Shown one piece after another: positions 12,085-24,271 of a stretch of DNA of 64,000 bases; within the stretch, counting starts at the first letter, position 1; each line of letters starts with the position of its first letter. The translations under genes and the position numbers were made by a program. The stretch comes from Brachionus manjavacas (Eukaryota; Rotifera; Eurotatoria; Ploima; Brachionidae). Under the pieces are notes generated by a model. The model was not told the DNA's origin. It worked only from the letters and a program-made list of their open reading frames with translations, and made no database searches. Location: positions 3,083,501 to 3,147,500 of the forward strand of contig JAHQIY010000005.1 in the NCBI GenBank assembly GCA_019054805.1, given 5' to 3'.

Positions 12085-13817
12085 TTATTATTTATTTCTA
12101 GTGCCGAGGCCGTTTTCCGACCACTTTCTCAAAGTCCTGTTAAAAAAGGTGACGTTGTATTCCTAAATTATTTAGTTTTTGTCTTAAATTTTTTCGAACG
12201 AATAAAAACCATAAATGTACAAATGATATCAAAAAAATAAAATAAATATGAAATAAGAAACAAAATTTTAGATTAACGTTAATATCCTTATTACAGTGAA
12301 TTGTCATTCATACGTCTGTCATATCTTAAGAGTTGATTTATCTTCTCACTTGTCCCATTGTTTTTCTTGAAAAGTGTTTTGAGCTGTTCCAGATCTTGGT
12401 TATTTCTTTTATTTTTTTCGTATTCTAAGTTCATCTTGTATTTGTAGTATTTACATTTGCCTTGGAGGTCAATGTTTCGATCACATTCAATCTCATCCAG
12501 CGTTTCAAGAAGGTTTTTGATGCACACACTAACCTTTTCGTCTAAAAAAAGTTCTTTAAGTATTTCCTTGGTCTAGTTGTTGAGCCAAAGCCTCTCAAAG
12601 AAGTTGACATTCAATATTTTAAGTCTTTTATAGGGATCATTAATGTTGTTAATGAGTCTTAGGTTACTCATTCTACAACGTTTTGGTATGCCGTATATAG
12701 TACGAATGATGCTGTTCTCACAGTTCTTTAGTCTATTCATGTTCTTTTTACTAAGATTTATCGTTTCCATTCCAAAGAATAGCACTGGCATAATGTAGCT
12801 TTTATAAAGATATCCTTTTAACTAGGCGCTGATTTTTCGGTTATCAGCTAATTGTTTTTGAGTTTTATCAGTGCTTATCTTGCTGCTCGATTTCTCTTAT
12901 CTAAGTTTGACGTGTCACTAGAGTCCTTGTTCAGTTCGACGCCCAAATATTTCAGTCTTTCTACTTTACATATCTTATAGTTATCTAACGTGAGCTCGCC
13001 TTGCCACGCGTCTTCTTTCCGATCTGCCACCGTTCTCGTCGTTTTCTTGTTAAAGACAATATATAGGTTTTTACATCTTTGTTATTTTCTCTATTAGCTT
13101 TTCGGTGTATATTGAGAAAAGTTTAGGAGACGATTTTCCTCCTTTTACGAACTCCTACTTTAGTGCCAAACATCTTCGAGTATTCGCCGTGGTTGTTCAC
13201 GAGCATCTTAGATTCGTTGTAGTAGTTTATAAAGGTAAGTATGGTTTGGGGGCTGATATAATGTAATCGATCAACTGTTTTCATAGTTTATTTCGGTTGA
13301 CCTTGTCAAAAGCCTTGCTGGCGTCTATTGCACAAATATAAGCGCATTTCTTTTTTCTCTTGCGCCTCTGCATTCTATTAACTTTGGTCCAAAACTTTGA
13401 CTTGTCCTTTTTAAATATTTCATTTAATTGTTTTGTAATCCGATTTCTCTTTAACGCAATGTTAAAACGTTTTTGTCTCCGAAATTCTCGCTTTATTTCA
13501 ACGAAATCTTTTTTTTCTTTTTCATTGAAATTCGATAATTTATACTTTATGTAGTTTTCGATGACTTGTACATGTAATTCTTGAATTGTTTTATCCCACC
13601 AACTTTTGAATTTTTTGTGACCTATCTTCTTTTTCTTCTTTTTTGACAGCTGAAGGATTTGGTTTTGTACTTTGGCAACTGATTGTATCATAATGCTACT
13701 AATGTTATTTATGGCTTCGGTCAGTTTACACTTCAGTCCATTATCTCGAGTTGTGCTTAGGCAGCTTGTGAAGTCTGGTGTCCCATTGATTTTTTTCTCA
13801 AGTTCGTTCTGATACAT
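12054..13817 (-). mobile_element. 5'-truncated LINE insertion with 13-bp TSD
   Basis: A non-LTR element in minus orientation, flanked by the perfect duplication AGAACTGTTATAT at 12041-12053 and 13818-13830. The 5' part (13817-13390) encodes the Lys/Arg-rich endonuclease-RT linker (KKFKSWWDKTI, then KDKSKFWTKVNRM). This jumps directly to IDASKAFDKVNRNKL of the RT palm, so the N-terminal RT blocks are missing. Further on, with shifts and stops, come VRKGGKSSPKLFSIYTEKLI, LKYLGVELNKD and a C-terminal domain containing CENSIIRTIYGIPKRC. The 3' end is a (TAA)n microsatellite tail at about 12056-12090. The element is dead, but young enough to keep intact target duplications. Confidence 0.85.
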
Positions 13818-14098
13818 AGAACTGTTATATTAAATTAGAATTTAACAGTTCCATTCATATGGTTCCAATTACAATTCGATCCGATCCTATTCTTTTTGTA
13901 CACTCTGATCCCAGATCAACACTATATTAAAAAAATTTAATTCAGATAATACTTCAAAATTTACAAAGACATCTACAATTTTTTTTTTGATCAAATAAAT
14001 TTCAAATGTCATTTGGCATATCAATATAAATTTTAAAAAAATATAAGAAATTATTAAATAAGAATTTTTTTTATTAAAATTTTTTAAACAAAAAATTT

Positions 14099-15596
14099 TT
14101 ATACTAATTCTTTTAATAACATATTGACATCGAGTCCACCAAGCGAATCATAATTAAAGCTTTCTTCTGGGAAATAACTGAATGCTTCATAAATATTAGC
14201 ACTAAAAATATTCAACGATATGTTGTCAATAATCATGTTTTTGTTTAATGGAAGCTTGATTTGATTTAGAATCGGTATGAGTTTAGCAAAAGGCAATGAT
14301 ATTGTAATTTTTTCGGAACTCTCTTTTTTTAGTATCTCAGCTAACATCAAACTAGAAAGATTGTTGAGTAAATCATTTTTCAGATCATCAAAAATCGTGC
14401 GGAATGTTTGCTTAAAATCATCGCACAAAATCAAATCTATGGTTTCATTATTCAGATCAGATAATATATTTTCTTCGACATGGCCAACCATTGGATTGGA
14501 TGCATCAACCAAACAGTATTCACTTTCCAAAGATCCCTTTTTGAAATATTAATTGTTTTAATTTATTTTTTCATTTGCTAGTTTACTTTGGTTATAGAAT
14601 ATCCAAAACTAAGGTATTCAGTTACAAAATCATCATTTTGTGCTTCAAATAATTCCATGACCAACTCAAGTTTTTCATTTAAATACTCTATTCCTATATT
14701 TTTTTTTAGATTAATACTAAGTATGAAAAATTAGTTAAAATATATATCATTACAAAATCATTACTTTTCAAAAATTTTCTCCACAATAGGTTTAATGTTT
14801 AAACACAGTTTTTTAATGCCTTAAAAAAATGTTCAGATTAATCTTTAAAAATTAAACATTTTGTTGATTTTCAAGAATTTATTACCTTCTTGTGAAAATT
14901 TTTCAATATTTTCCAAATATTTTTTCTGAAATTTAGCTGATAAATTATTTTGACTGCTGGGTTTTATGTTGCCAAATGATGAACCATCTGTAACGATTTG
15001 TTTGAACAAAAATCCTCCAACAATATTCAATTCGATTTTAGTTAAAATGCTCACTATTACTAGTGAGTAGATAGAAGCTAAACACTTAGACACTGTCAAG
15101 ATTTTTATTTTTTCCCACAACTCTAATTTATTAGGAGGTCTTTTATAATCAATTTAAAAAAATTAAAGCTAAAATTATAAAAGTTACTTAAGCTTTAACT
15201 GTTCAAGATGTTCGTTGCTTGATAAATTATTGTTAATTTGTTCTTGAATGGACTCAAAGATTGATAAGACTATTAAAAAAATTAGAATACAATAACTTGA
15301 AATTTTCTAAATTCAAACTAGCATCATCAGAAGTTTTTTTTATTGCCAAATAATGATCAAATTTTTTTGATTTTAAGTATTCTTTTTTAACTAAATGACT
15401 ATCTTCCGGCAGCAAAAAAAGACTTTTTTTAATTTTATAGATCGAATATTTTATAAATGCATAGCTTCCTAAAAATAAAATTAGAATTAATTTCATTTTG
15501 AATATTTTTGAGTTAAGTTGTTTTACCTGCGAACAAAAAAGCTGTAAATACCAATTTTTTCTTGTGTCTCTTGCCAAATCTTAGCACTAGACTCAT
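14099..15596 (-). CDS. PEX3: Peroxisomal biogenesis factor 3
   Basis: PEX3 is the peroxisomal membrane protein that docks PEX19 to insert other membrane proteins. Seven exons on the minus strand join in phase: 15596-15527, 15468-15319, 15269-15188, 15139-14886, 14819-14765, 14716-14587 and 14536-14099. They give 392 residues, against about 373 in vertebrates. The N-terminus has the family's basic motif followed by a hydrophobic segment (RFGKRHKKKLVFTAFLFAG), which targets and anchors it. Other family blocks are RPPNKLELWEKIKIL, a hydrophobic stretch ending in ELNIVGGFLF, and near the end SLPFAKLIPILN and ANIYEAFS. The exon 2 donor is read as A|GTTTGA, because only this phase yields the conserved ILSIFES; it is the least certain junction. 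Introns are 47-61 nt apart from one of about 50-67 nt. The gene is followed 365 bp away by the MCMBP stop on the same strand. Confidence 0.93.
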
Positions 15597-15961
15597 CTTC
15601 TTCTTTAAAATAAATTTCTAACTATACAAAACTATATTTTATAAATTTTATTAAATTTATTGTGAATTTTCGAGCATAATTAATTCACGTGAGACGACTG
15701 ATTGCTAAATAAATTGACTTAATTTTAAAAAAATTGTAAAATATGTCTAAGAATTTGATTAAAGAAAATTTTAATTTGAAGAACCTTTTCCGAGTTAAAA
15801 AAAAATCTTTTTTCCATCCACAATAAAAATTGATCATAATTTTACTTTTATTTTATTTTTATATAATTAAGATAAAATTAGTTTTACAAAATTAGTCAAT
15901 TATTTGAAATTATCGGATTCGATTTACACAGTATAATTTTAAAATCAATGAAAAAAAAAAT

Positions 15962-18388
15962 TTAAACTCTATTTTTCAATCTTTCTATTTCGAGCGACTT
16001 AGCTCTATTCCATTCAGGAATAGATAATTCACATTTACCATAACTAATCGCTTGAAGTCTAGCAACAATCAACAATGTATGAAAATCATCAAATGACATT
16101 TTTTCTTTATTTTTAACTAAATGATTCTGTCTAATCTGGACTAGATCGTTTTCTACCAATTGCTGCATTGAATTGCTAAGTTTATAATCAATATGAGTCA
16201 ATATACTCAAATATTTGCGAATATAATTAATTAAATTTAATTTGTTTTCATTAAAAAACTTATTAACAACTTTTTCATATGGTTCCGATTCAAATTTTTT
16301 CAATTCATGGCTAAGCTTTAGTTGAACATCACTGGTCAAAATAGATTTTGTCTCACTTAGAATCAACATTCTCAAGTTTGTATTAAACTCCTGATGGTGA
16401 AAGCCAAAATCGTAATTAATTTTTTGCCATTTTATAATTTCTTTTAGCGAGTTCAAGTTAATTAAGCCTTTTTGCTTAAGCTCGCCAGCATTCAACACTG
16501 TCTCGTCTATTACCAAGTGAAATAATTCAGGCAATTGAAGCATGCCAGAAATCAATTTATCCTTAGAGTAGTCTTTATTTGGTATTAAATTTGAATTGTT
16601 CATGTTCTCGATCGAAAGTTTAAATAGATGGCTCATGGAAACTATTTTACTCATGGCTGAATAAAAACACTCCACAAACGTCTTGGAATTTTCATCCACT
16701 GGGGGTATATTGGTAATATTAAGACAAAATTTTCCCAAAATTGTCACATCTTTGCGCATAAACCTTAATAAAATCAAATAAAAAAATAATTTCCTAATTT
16801 TTTAAATAAAAACTTACACCGAAGACAAAAGATGCATGAGTAAATATTCTGCTGCTAAGGCGTCACCTAATAAAAGCTCCTGGAACATCAATATAATTTC
16901 GTTTCTTAATTTACTAAGATAAATTTGAGATTGATCAAATAACAAAGAGTCATCAATATTCTCCAAATTTGCATTTGACTCTTTTAGTAAGCTTCGAAGA
17001 AATTGGTTGTATTCAAGAGTCCAGTAGCCATCCTTTTTTTCTTGCTGATCAACTTGCATTTCTTCTTTTTTTTCCATTTTGGAATCACGTCCCAGTAAAG
17101 GGTTGTTGCTGAGAATACTAAAAGAAGTGATGCAGTGAATTCGTGGAACAAGCGATGGCGGAAATTCGGACAAAATGTATTTTTTGCTATGCTCGGTCAC
17201 TTTGGTAATGTAAATATCCATTTCGGTGCATTTACACAAATGATGGTTTTCATCTTCAATTTTAGTTTCCTTATGTATTTTAAACTCTTGTGTTTTGCGA
17301 TCATGTTCAACTTCCAAACTATCTGTTCGGTGTTCATCATGCTTATAGGCTAAAGATGGATCTTGGTTAAAGATGCCAATAAATTCTACTAAATCATTTA
17401 TTTTGTATTTCTCCGAGTCTTCGTAAATCTTTACCAAACAAGCAGATCCGCTCTCACTTTTGCTTAATGGAAAGCTGTTGAGCAAGTTTAGATGAAAGTT
17501 GGTGTTGTTTTCAGTAACTTTCTCATTCTTAGTCTTTTTTGTATAAGTGACTGTTTGGGTTTCTTCGTCAGGGTTAAATTTTCGACTTTTGTAGCAAACT
17601 TTACAGATAGTGTAATCAGTATCTTTTTCTTGTGATACTATGGTCATGTCTTGCTCCATTTTCTGAATTTGGCTTTGTTGATTTGTTTCCATGACTTCAT
17701 CATTTTCCAATGCACGTTTTTCAGACTGACTCTCAACTTTGGTTCCACAAACATAGCATGAATTGGATTTGTACATTTCTTTTACCCAATTAGCTTCACC
17801 TGGAATAGGGACGCAAAAAAATGTTGTTCTTTGCATCAAATTATTATGATGATTCGATTTATCTGCTGGAGTTGCCATGGAATCTTCGCATACCTCATAT
17901 CCAGTCTTTAAAATTAAATTAGATAAAGTAAATTAGATTTTAAATTTTGTTGTACAGGCAGATCAATCGTTTCTTTGTATTTTAAGCAAATTTTTTTTAT
18001 TTCACCAGTAGATTTATTTTTGATTCTGTGAACGTTAGTGAAGTAGACTGGGTCAAATGAGTCTTGAATCATGCATCGGTATCGTACAAGACAATTTGGG
18101 GTAAGTTCATGAAATGGTACATCATTAACACAAGGAATCTATTTATCAATATAAAAATAAAAAATAATAAGAAAAAAATTACTAAAATACCGATTGATAA
18201 TCTTTCTCACACATCAATTTTGACCTGAAAAACTCATCAAGTTTAGCATCAAAATTTTCATTGTCATTATCTTTTTATTGAGGCAAACATTTATTAAAAA
18301 TATTTCAAGTAAAAATAATTATTGTACCAAAAATATTATTAATAATCGATATGGGATTTTTAATCCAGTCATCAATAGATACAGGCAT
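15962..18388 (-). CDS. MCMBP: Mini-chromosome maintenance complex-binding protein
   Basis: MCMBP binds MCM3-7 and supports assembly and unloading of the MCM helicase in the nucleus. Five minus-strand exons join in phase: 18388-18328, 18270-18191, 18138-17956, 17905-16818 and 16763-15962, for 737 residues (about 640 in human). Family landmarks are MPVSIDDW at the start, FHELTPNCLVRYRCMIQD, TTFFCVPIPGEANWVKE, the LVKIYED block, SLVPRIHCI, LLLGDALAAEYLLMHLLSS, then KDVTILGKFCLNI, SIENMNNSNLIPNKDY, SGMLQLPELFHLVIDET and QKINYDFGFHHQEF. The extra length is a Lys/Glu-rich low-complexity region in exon 4. Exon 1 and the upstream 300 bp are duplicated at 29775-30180. No frameshift is needed, so this copy looks functional. 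Confidence 0.94.
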
Positions 18389-18700
18389 TTTTTTTTAATT
18401 TTGAAAGAGCTGCACGTGTAATTTCTACAAAGCTTGTTTTAATTTTTTAATTCATAAATTTGATTTAGCTAAAAAGACTTAAATTGACTGTGTATGCAGA
18501 CGATTAAGCTTTAGGATTTGACTTTTTAAATTTATATGGTTGTAATTCATTAGAAATTCAAAACTACATTAAACTTAAAAATATTTAAATTAAAAATTTT
18601 GAATAAAATTTAATTCTTAATGCAAGTTAAAATGTGTGTTTTTGAGCTGACAAAAATTTATTAAACGATCTATTTTTTTCTGAAAAGGTTCAAATAAGTC
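18328..18700. repeat. Segmental duplication, copy 1 (MCMBP exon 1 plus upstream DNA)
   Basis: This segment is colinear with 29775-30180. Exon 1 itself is 61 nt in both copies, with 50 matching bases by eye. Similarity continues upstream of the start codon, for example through GTAATTTCTA and a shared GACTG block, and fades near 18700. In this copy the coding exon is intact. The sister segment downstream is 20775-22260. Confidence 0.7.
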
Positions 18701-19089
18701 TTAAAAAATCTTAAAAAGGATTTTTTTTGGTTTAATGTAGTTGAAAATTGTTTTATAGTGTAATCAATTAAAAAAAAAAACAGTAAAAAAAATTAATATT
18801 ATTTATTTTGAAATCAATATTGTTAATTCAGAAATAGAATTGTTAAACATAATTACAAACAATCTTAATCAATAAATTATAAAAATACAAAAATTCTCAT
18901 TATTAATGCAATTTCATGTAAAATTCTATAAAAATTGAATTTAAGTTAAGATTTAAGATGAAATTTTTTTCTATCAAATCCATTATTTATTAAAATTGCT
19001 TAATTTTTGTTAACGAATATTTTCATGGGAAAAAAAGTTTGTTTACGTTAAGGCTAAAGAGGAGCTTTTGTCCTCCTCTAAAAAAATCT

Positions 19090-19330
19090 GAAAACAAGTG
19101 TCAAATTAGGCTCTTTAATGGGAAAAATCCAACTTTCCTTGTGACAAAGACTTGGAACAATTTGTGAGAACATGTGGGACAACCTTGTCAGGTACGGTTG
19201 ATTTACTGGCGTCTAATTTTTTCGAATTATTTTCAAAAATATCGGAACTAAAGTTCATAGAAGGGTTCAGGGTACATGTTTTTTCTGTTTTCCAGATAAT
19301 CTCCAGATTCATTTTTGCATGTTGAGCCTA
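19090..19330 (-). pseudogene. LINE RT N-terminal relic
   Basis: On the minus strand the stretch SKSTVPDKVVPHVLTNCSKS matches the conserved LINE motif 'KSTGPDGIPP.VLKNCSKSL'. The flanking residues (ENNSKKLDASKST) fit as well. Frame is lost on both sides. It is a short, isolated RT block 0/1 fragment. Confidence 0.5.
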
Positions 19331-19549
19331 GCGTCTTTCAAAACGATGTACCTCTCTCTTGATTTAAATTAGGATTTCAAAAATTTATTTGTATTCAACT
19401 TTTATTAATTTTATTTTTAAATCTGTCAAAGTAATATTCGCGATTACTTTACAAATTTATATTTAAATTTTAAAATATTCCAAAACGAAAGAATTTAAAA
19501 ATCAATTTTGTCATTTATTTTTTTATCATTTTATTATCATTATATTAGT

Positions 19550-20708
19550 ATTCCTGTTGATGTAATTTTGCTAGATTTTGCGAAAGCATTTGATACTGTT
19601 CCGCACAGACGACTAATAGCTAAATTGAAAGCGTATGGCTTTGATGGTCTGACACTAAAATGGATTGAAGCTTTCTTGAAAAATAGAAGACAACGAGTTG
19701 TTCAAGGTGAAATTTTGTCGGATTGGGTTGAGATTTTTAGCGGTGTACCACAAGGATCAGTGATTGGTCCACTTTTGTTCGTTTTGTATATCAATGATCT
19801 ACCAAAAGGAATAGAGAATATTGTCAAAATGTATGCAGATGATACAAAAATATTCTCGCAAACGGTATCAGAAATAAGCGCAGTGAAACTTCAATCAGAT
19901 TTAGATTTAATTTTCAAGTGGACTCAAGATTGGCTTCTTCTCTTCAACACATCAAAATGTGTGGTTATGCATTACGGTCATAAAAACAAAGAATTCACTT
20001 ATTTTATTAATGGTAAACAGTTATCAACGTCTGAAACCGAAAGAGATCTTGGAGTTATCTTCAATACAAATCTCAAATGGAAAAATCAAGTGATAGAGGC
20101 TACAAACAAAGCAAATCAAATGTTGGGTCGCATCAGGAAATCATTCGCTCGTTTTGATTGTAAGTTATTTAGATCATTGTATTTAACTTTTGTTCGTCCT
20201 CTTTTGGAATTTGCTGTGCCTGTATGGTCTCCATTTCTTAAGTCGGATTGTGAGAATCTTGAGAGGATTCAACGCAGTGCTACGAAATTTGTTTCTTCAA
20301 TTAGAAACAAACCCTATGAAAGCAGATTGAAGGCTTTAAACATTCCAAATCTGGTGGAAAGAAGAAAAAGAGGTGATCTAATTCAATTATACAAGTTCAT
20401 GTATCGAATAGAATTGGTTGAAAAAAGCAACAATTTTAATGTCACCAAAATCCAAGGAAGAGGTCACTGCTTCAAATATCACAAAGAAATTTCGAGGCTC
20501 CAACATAGAGATAACTTTTTTTTCAACAGAACCGCTAACATATGGAACTCACTGCCAAATCAATTAGTTGAAGCCCCTAATGTTAACAGCTTTAAAGCAG
20601 GCATTGATTGCTGGATGAGCAGCAATCAATCACATCAGCTGTCATAGTGTGCCTTATCAGCACACTCGCTGGCTAGCCAGCTACAGTCAAAACTACTACT
20701 ACTACTAT
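19550..20708 (+). mobile_element. 5'-truncated CR1/jockey-like LINE with RT ORF and (ACT)n tail
   Basis: An open frame from about 19550 to the TAG at 20645-20647 encodes the palm and C-terminal part of a non-LTR reverse transcriptase: DVILLDFAKAFDTVPH, SGVPQGSVIGPLLFVLYIND, the catalytic box MYADDTKIF, RDLGVIFNTNLKWK, the VRPLLEFAVPVWSP block and the C-terminal IWNSLPNQLVEAPNVNSFK. Everything 5' of the palm is missing, as expected for incomplete reverse transcription. The retained part has no stop, so this is a recent insertion. After the stop come two stem-loops (20646-20666 and 20668-20681) and a short (ACT)n tail. It belongs to the same family as the LINE at 32878-34437. Confidence 0.85.
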
Positions 20709-20774
20709 TTAAATTTAAGATTAATATGAGGTAAATTTTGAAAATTTAATTTTTTGGTTTGAATCAACCAAAAA

Positions 20775-22260
20775 TAAGAATAAATTTTTTTTAAATTTAG
20801 AAACATTATTCAACATTAAAAATATAAAATTTAGTCATATAAAAATTAATTTTTAAGGCTGAAGTTTTTAAATTTTGTATAATTTTATTTTATTTAAGCC
20901 TTTTATGTAATCCGTTTACGTTAATATTAGACAGCAAAATAAAGGGATTTCATTTATAAAACATTTTTAATATTTTATGACTTAAATCAATCAATCAATT
21001 ATAAGTGGAAATCATAATAAAAAAAAGCTCACGATGGTAACGTGCAATTTGCTATTAGAAAACAGAACAAATATCTCATTTTTAAAAAGTGTAAATCAAA
21101 ATTTCTAATGTGTACTTCGGCAAATAATTTTTGATGAAATCCATCTTCCACATCACACCCCACTCAACCAAACTAGCCTAAGACTCCGCTATAAATACTA
21201 TCAATATTTAATTTAATTGGTATCCTATTTAGCAGCGTTACTAATTAATATCATCACTCAAATTTTTTTAACTCATAATCATCTCTTTAAAAAATGTTTA
21301 TCTCAACTAATCAATAATGTCACCCCTAGTTATATCTATATCATTTATTTAAACCTATCTCATTTCAAATTTTTTTCTACTTAATTAATTTAATTTAATT
21401 TTTACTTCTAAAATGCTGCTATAAAGAAGTGCATTTACTTCTATAAAGACTTGGATTAAATAAGCCAAACCCAATGAAAAAAAACAGAGACTCAAAATTA
21501 CACGAGTATAAAGCATTGTCTCTATTAAATGTAGTTTTTTGTAATTCTTGAATAAGATTCTGCGAGTATTTTATAAAACTAGAAAATTTTTTGACATGAG
21601 GTTGTAGTAGAATATATATAAGAGGGCAAAAATTTGAGTTAAAACAGAATTAATTTTTTTAATTAAAGTTTAGTTATATGTAGCTTAAGTAAAATTCTAA
21701 AATTACCTTAAGTTCTTTTATCCACAATTAGTTTTCTTAATAATGATTTAGAAATGCCAATTCTCTTATAATAGAATCTAATAGTAACTGAAAGTTTCTG
21801 ATTTAGGATCAATATACATTTTTAAGGAAAAATTTTAAAATTTCATTTTAATTATCATTAAAATTTTCCAATGCTAATGTTTCATAAATCTCATTAGATA
21901 TTAAATATTTAACCCAATATTTTTATCACATTCTAAAAGGCTTAGATTTTATAATTTTTTTAGGTTATTAAATTGGTCAATTGCATTGCATATTTACAAA
22001 GTTTTTTAACTTTTAAAGCTTTCAAATTTGAATTTAAAATAGTTGCAAATATGCAATGTAATTAAATTGCGTATTTTAAATTTTTGAGCAAAATGAAAAT
22101 TGAAAAAAATTTTTGCTTTACCCTAAAGTATCACAATTTGAAACTCAAATCCTCAAAACAAAACAGAACTTTTTTCCAATTAAACCAACAAAAAACTTTA
22201 GCAATTTAAAAAACGTTAATTTTTTGTACCTTTGAAGATTTGATATTTTTAGAAGAATTT
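20775..22260. repeat. Segmental duplication, copy 1 (TATDN1 3' end and flank, with a 1-kb insert)
   Basis: The segment from about 20775 to 21137 is colinear with 31490-31896. It starts with a remnant of the last codons of TATDN1 (an AGAATA and TTTAAATTTAG block) and continues through GTGTACTTCGGCAAATAATTT. Similarity resumes at about 22150-22260 (CCTTTGAAGATTTGATATTTTT matches near 31985-32008). The roughly 1.0 kb between these blocks is absent from copy 2 and has no coding capacity. The body of TATDN1 is missing from this copy. Confidence 0.7.
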
Positions 22261-22830
22261 AGTTTCGATTATCAAAATTTTTTTAATATTATAAAAAAAA
22301 TTTTAAAATTATTTATATTTAGCTTTATTATTTTCATAATTATTATTAAAATATTTTTTAGATTAATTATTATTCTTAAATTGTGTTTTTCGGCTTTAAA
22401 TTATTTAAAACAAAATTTTATTATATATCAAATAAATTTTTTTGGAACGCGGTGCGGTGACTAAGACCGTCACTAATACGAATATTTTAAAAAAAGGAAT
22501 TGACAAGCTACTGAGTTAAAATACTTTTTATATTTGAAATTTTTATTTTAATATTAAGTTTAAAATATCAGAATAATGCAGAATCGATTTAAAAATTAGT
22601 CAGTTTTATTTTCACTTAAAAATAATTAATTAATTTTAAAAAAAAAATTAAAATCATTGAATTTCATTAATTCAAGTTTTTCTTACAAGAAATACTGTTT
22701 ATACAAAAATATTTATTTAATCAATGTACACTTTTTTTTTAAAGCAATTTCTAATAAGAATTTTTCAAAACAATAAATACATTTTATCAATTAATTAAAT
22801 AATTATCAAACAAATTTCTTTTTTTTAATT
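22261..22830. other. AT-rich intergenic DNA
   Basis: Nothing is recognised. A 74-codon hydrophobic frame here is low-complexity Ile/Phe/Leu from AT-rich sequence and is not taken as a gene. Confidence 0.4.
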
Positions 22831-22960
22831 CCGACAGCGGAGCAACATGTAAAACCTTGTTTTTTCTAATAAAAAAGAAATCATTAAAAAGAGGAATTTA
22901 AGTCATAATGTAAGAAACCTAGTTTTAGCGGAAATCACCAAACTGTACGACTTAAATTTA
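22831..22960. repeat. Paralogous copy of the MULE insertion site (empty site)
   Basis: This stretch resembles the sequence on both sides of the MULE at 24853-26465. GAGGAATTTAAGTCATAATG corresponds to its left flank, and TAAGAAACCTAGTTTTAGCG runs straight into the equivalent of its right flank with no insert. It therefore marks a dispersed repeat into one copy of which the MULE jumped. Confidence 0.65.
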
Positions 22961-23435
22961 ATGTTAAAATTTCGATAAAAAACAATTTAATTCAAGAATT
23001 TACCTGGAATTGTATGCTCTATAGAAATAATATCAGTTTGATTAGATTATTTAATTTAAAATCAAAAAATTAAGACTTTAGTACCAGTAGGATTTCACAA
23101 TAAAGATAAAAAAAAAATTATGATTATAAATTATAGTAATTATGATGATGTAGTGATAGTTATTTTTTGGGAATAATGAAAAAAATTCATAATAAATTAC
23201 CATTAAGTGAATTATACATAAAAAAAATTGAAATAAGATGCAATATGAAAATATTTCATTTAGTTCAAAATAACTTTGGCATTTTTTATAAAAGGTAAAC
23301 ATTATACATTTATACAAAACCTAACAATTTATATTTTATTTAAATCAGTTAATAAGAAAAAAATTCATCTAATTTAGAATAGATTTACTTACTTATAAAC
23401 TTTCCTATTTTTTCTCTAGATAAATTCTTTCAAAA

Positions 23436-24271
23436 ATGATTCAATCTACTGTAAAATTAAATTTCAACCAGACATGTGAAATTAAGATAAATGATGAACT
23501 CACAATCGATCAAATGCATGAAGATAATTCATATAATAAACAACTTGATAAAGAATTAGAAAAAAGAAATTTAGAAATTATTGAAGACATACCAATAAAA
23601 TACTCACCAAAAACCCATTCAGTGCATGATCTAGAGGCGATTACTTATCAAGTGACATACGAGCCAAATGAAAGCGACTCGTTACGCGAAAAGCTAAAAA
23701 TCGCGAACTGCAATTGCATTCCTGCGGGCCTGTTTTTATCTAGCAACAATTCGTTGGAAGACCAAATAGCAATGAGGACCAAAGAAATAGTTGACGAATC
23801 TGTGAAAGAGTTAAAAGATGAGATTGAAAATTTAAAAAGCTTAATATTTATTTCCAATTCTCAATCAGTTTATCCAAGTTTAATTCGTGAAATGATTAGA
23901 ATGTTAAAAATTGATGCTATAAAAATGAATTCGGCATTGATTTAAACAAAAATAATCGTGAATACTTCAACCACGACGAGGAGCCAAATGCAAAATTCAC
24001 TGAGGATTTCAACAACTATTCAAAAAAAATGCTGGACAAATATAAGGATCAAAGCAAGTCAGAAAGTGTAAATAAACGATACTTTTGCAAACTTTTTACT
24101 TACCGTTTAAATAAATTGAACAATTGTATGCATCCTGTCTTAGAAGGAAGATGTGCTGAACTAGAACATGCAGTTAAAGATCAAATCAATTGTGAGTTTG
24201 ATGAAGCACCTTATCATCCTTTAGTGACATTTTTTAAAAAATGGAAAGATTTGAATGCGATTGAAGATTAG
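23436..24271 (+). CDS. Unrecognised acidic coiled-coil protein, with one frameshift
   Basis: Not a family I can name. A frame from the ATG at 23436 runs 169 codons. It is acidic (ELTIDQMHEDN, DKELEKRNLEIIEDI) and has a predicted coiled coil near residues 110-140 (DQIAMRTKEIVDESVKELKD). It ends at 23945, where the +1 frame opens and continues to 24271, including VNKRYFCKLFTYRLNK and YHPLVTFFKKWKDLN. The two frames overlap at a run of five A residues (about 23920). One extra base there would give a single frame of 278 residues, and the total length fits exactly. Either the gene carries a homopolymer indel or the sequence has an error. No transposon domain is seen in it. Confidence 0.5.

Noticed and set aside
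22240..22464. 74-codon hydrophobic frame
   Set aside because: Ile/Phe/Leu low complexity produced by AT-rich DNA, with no start context or homologous motif.
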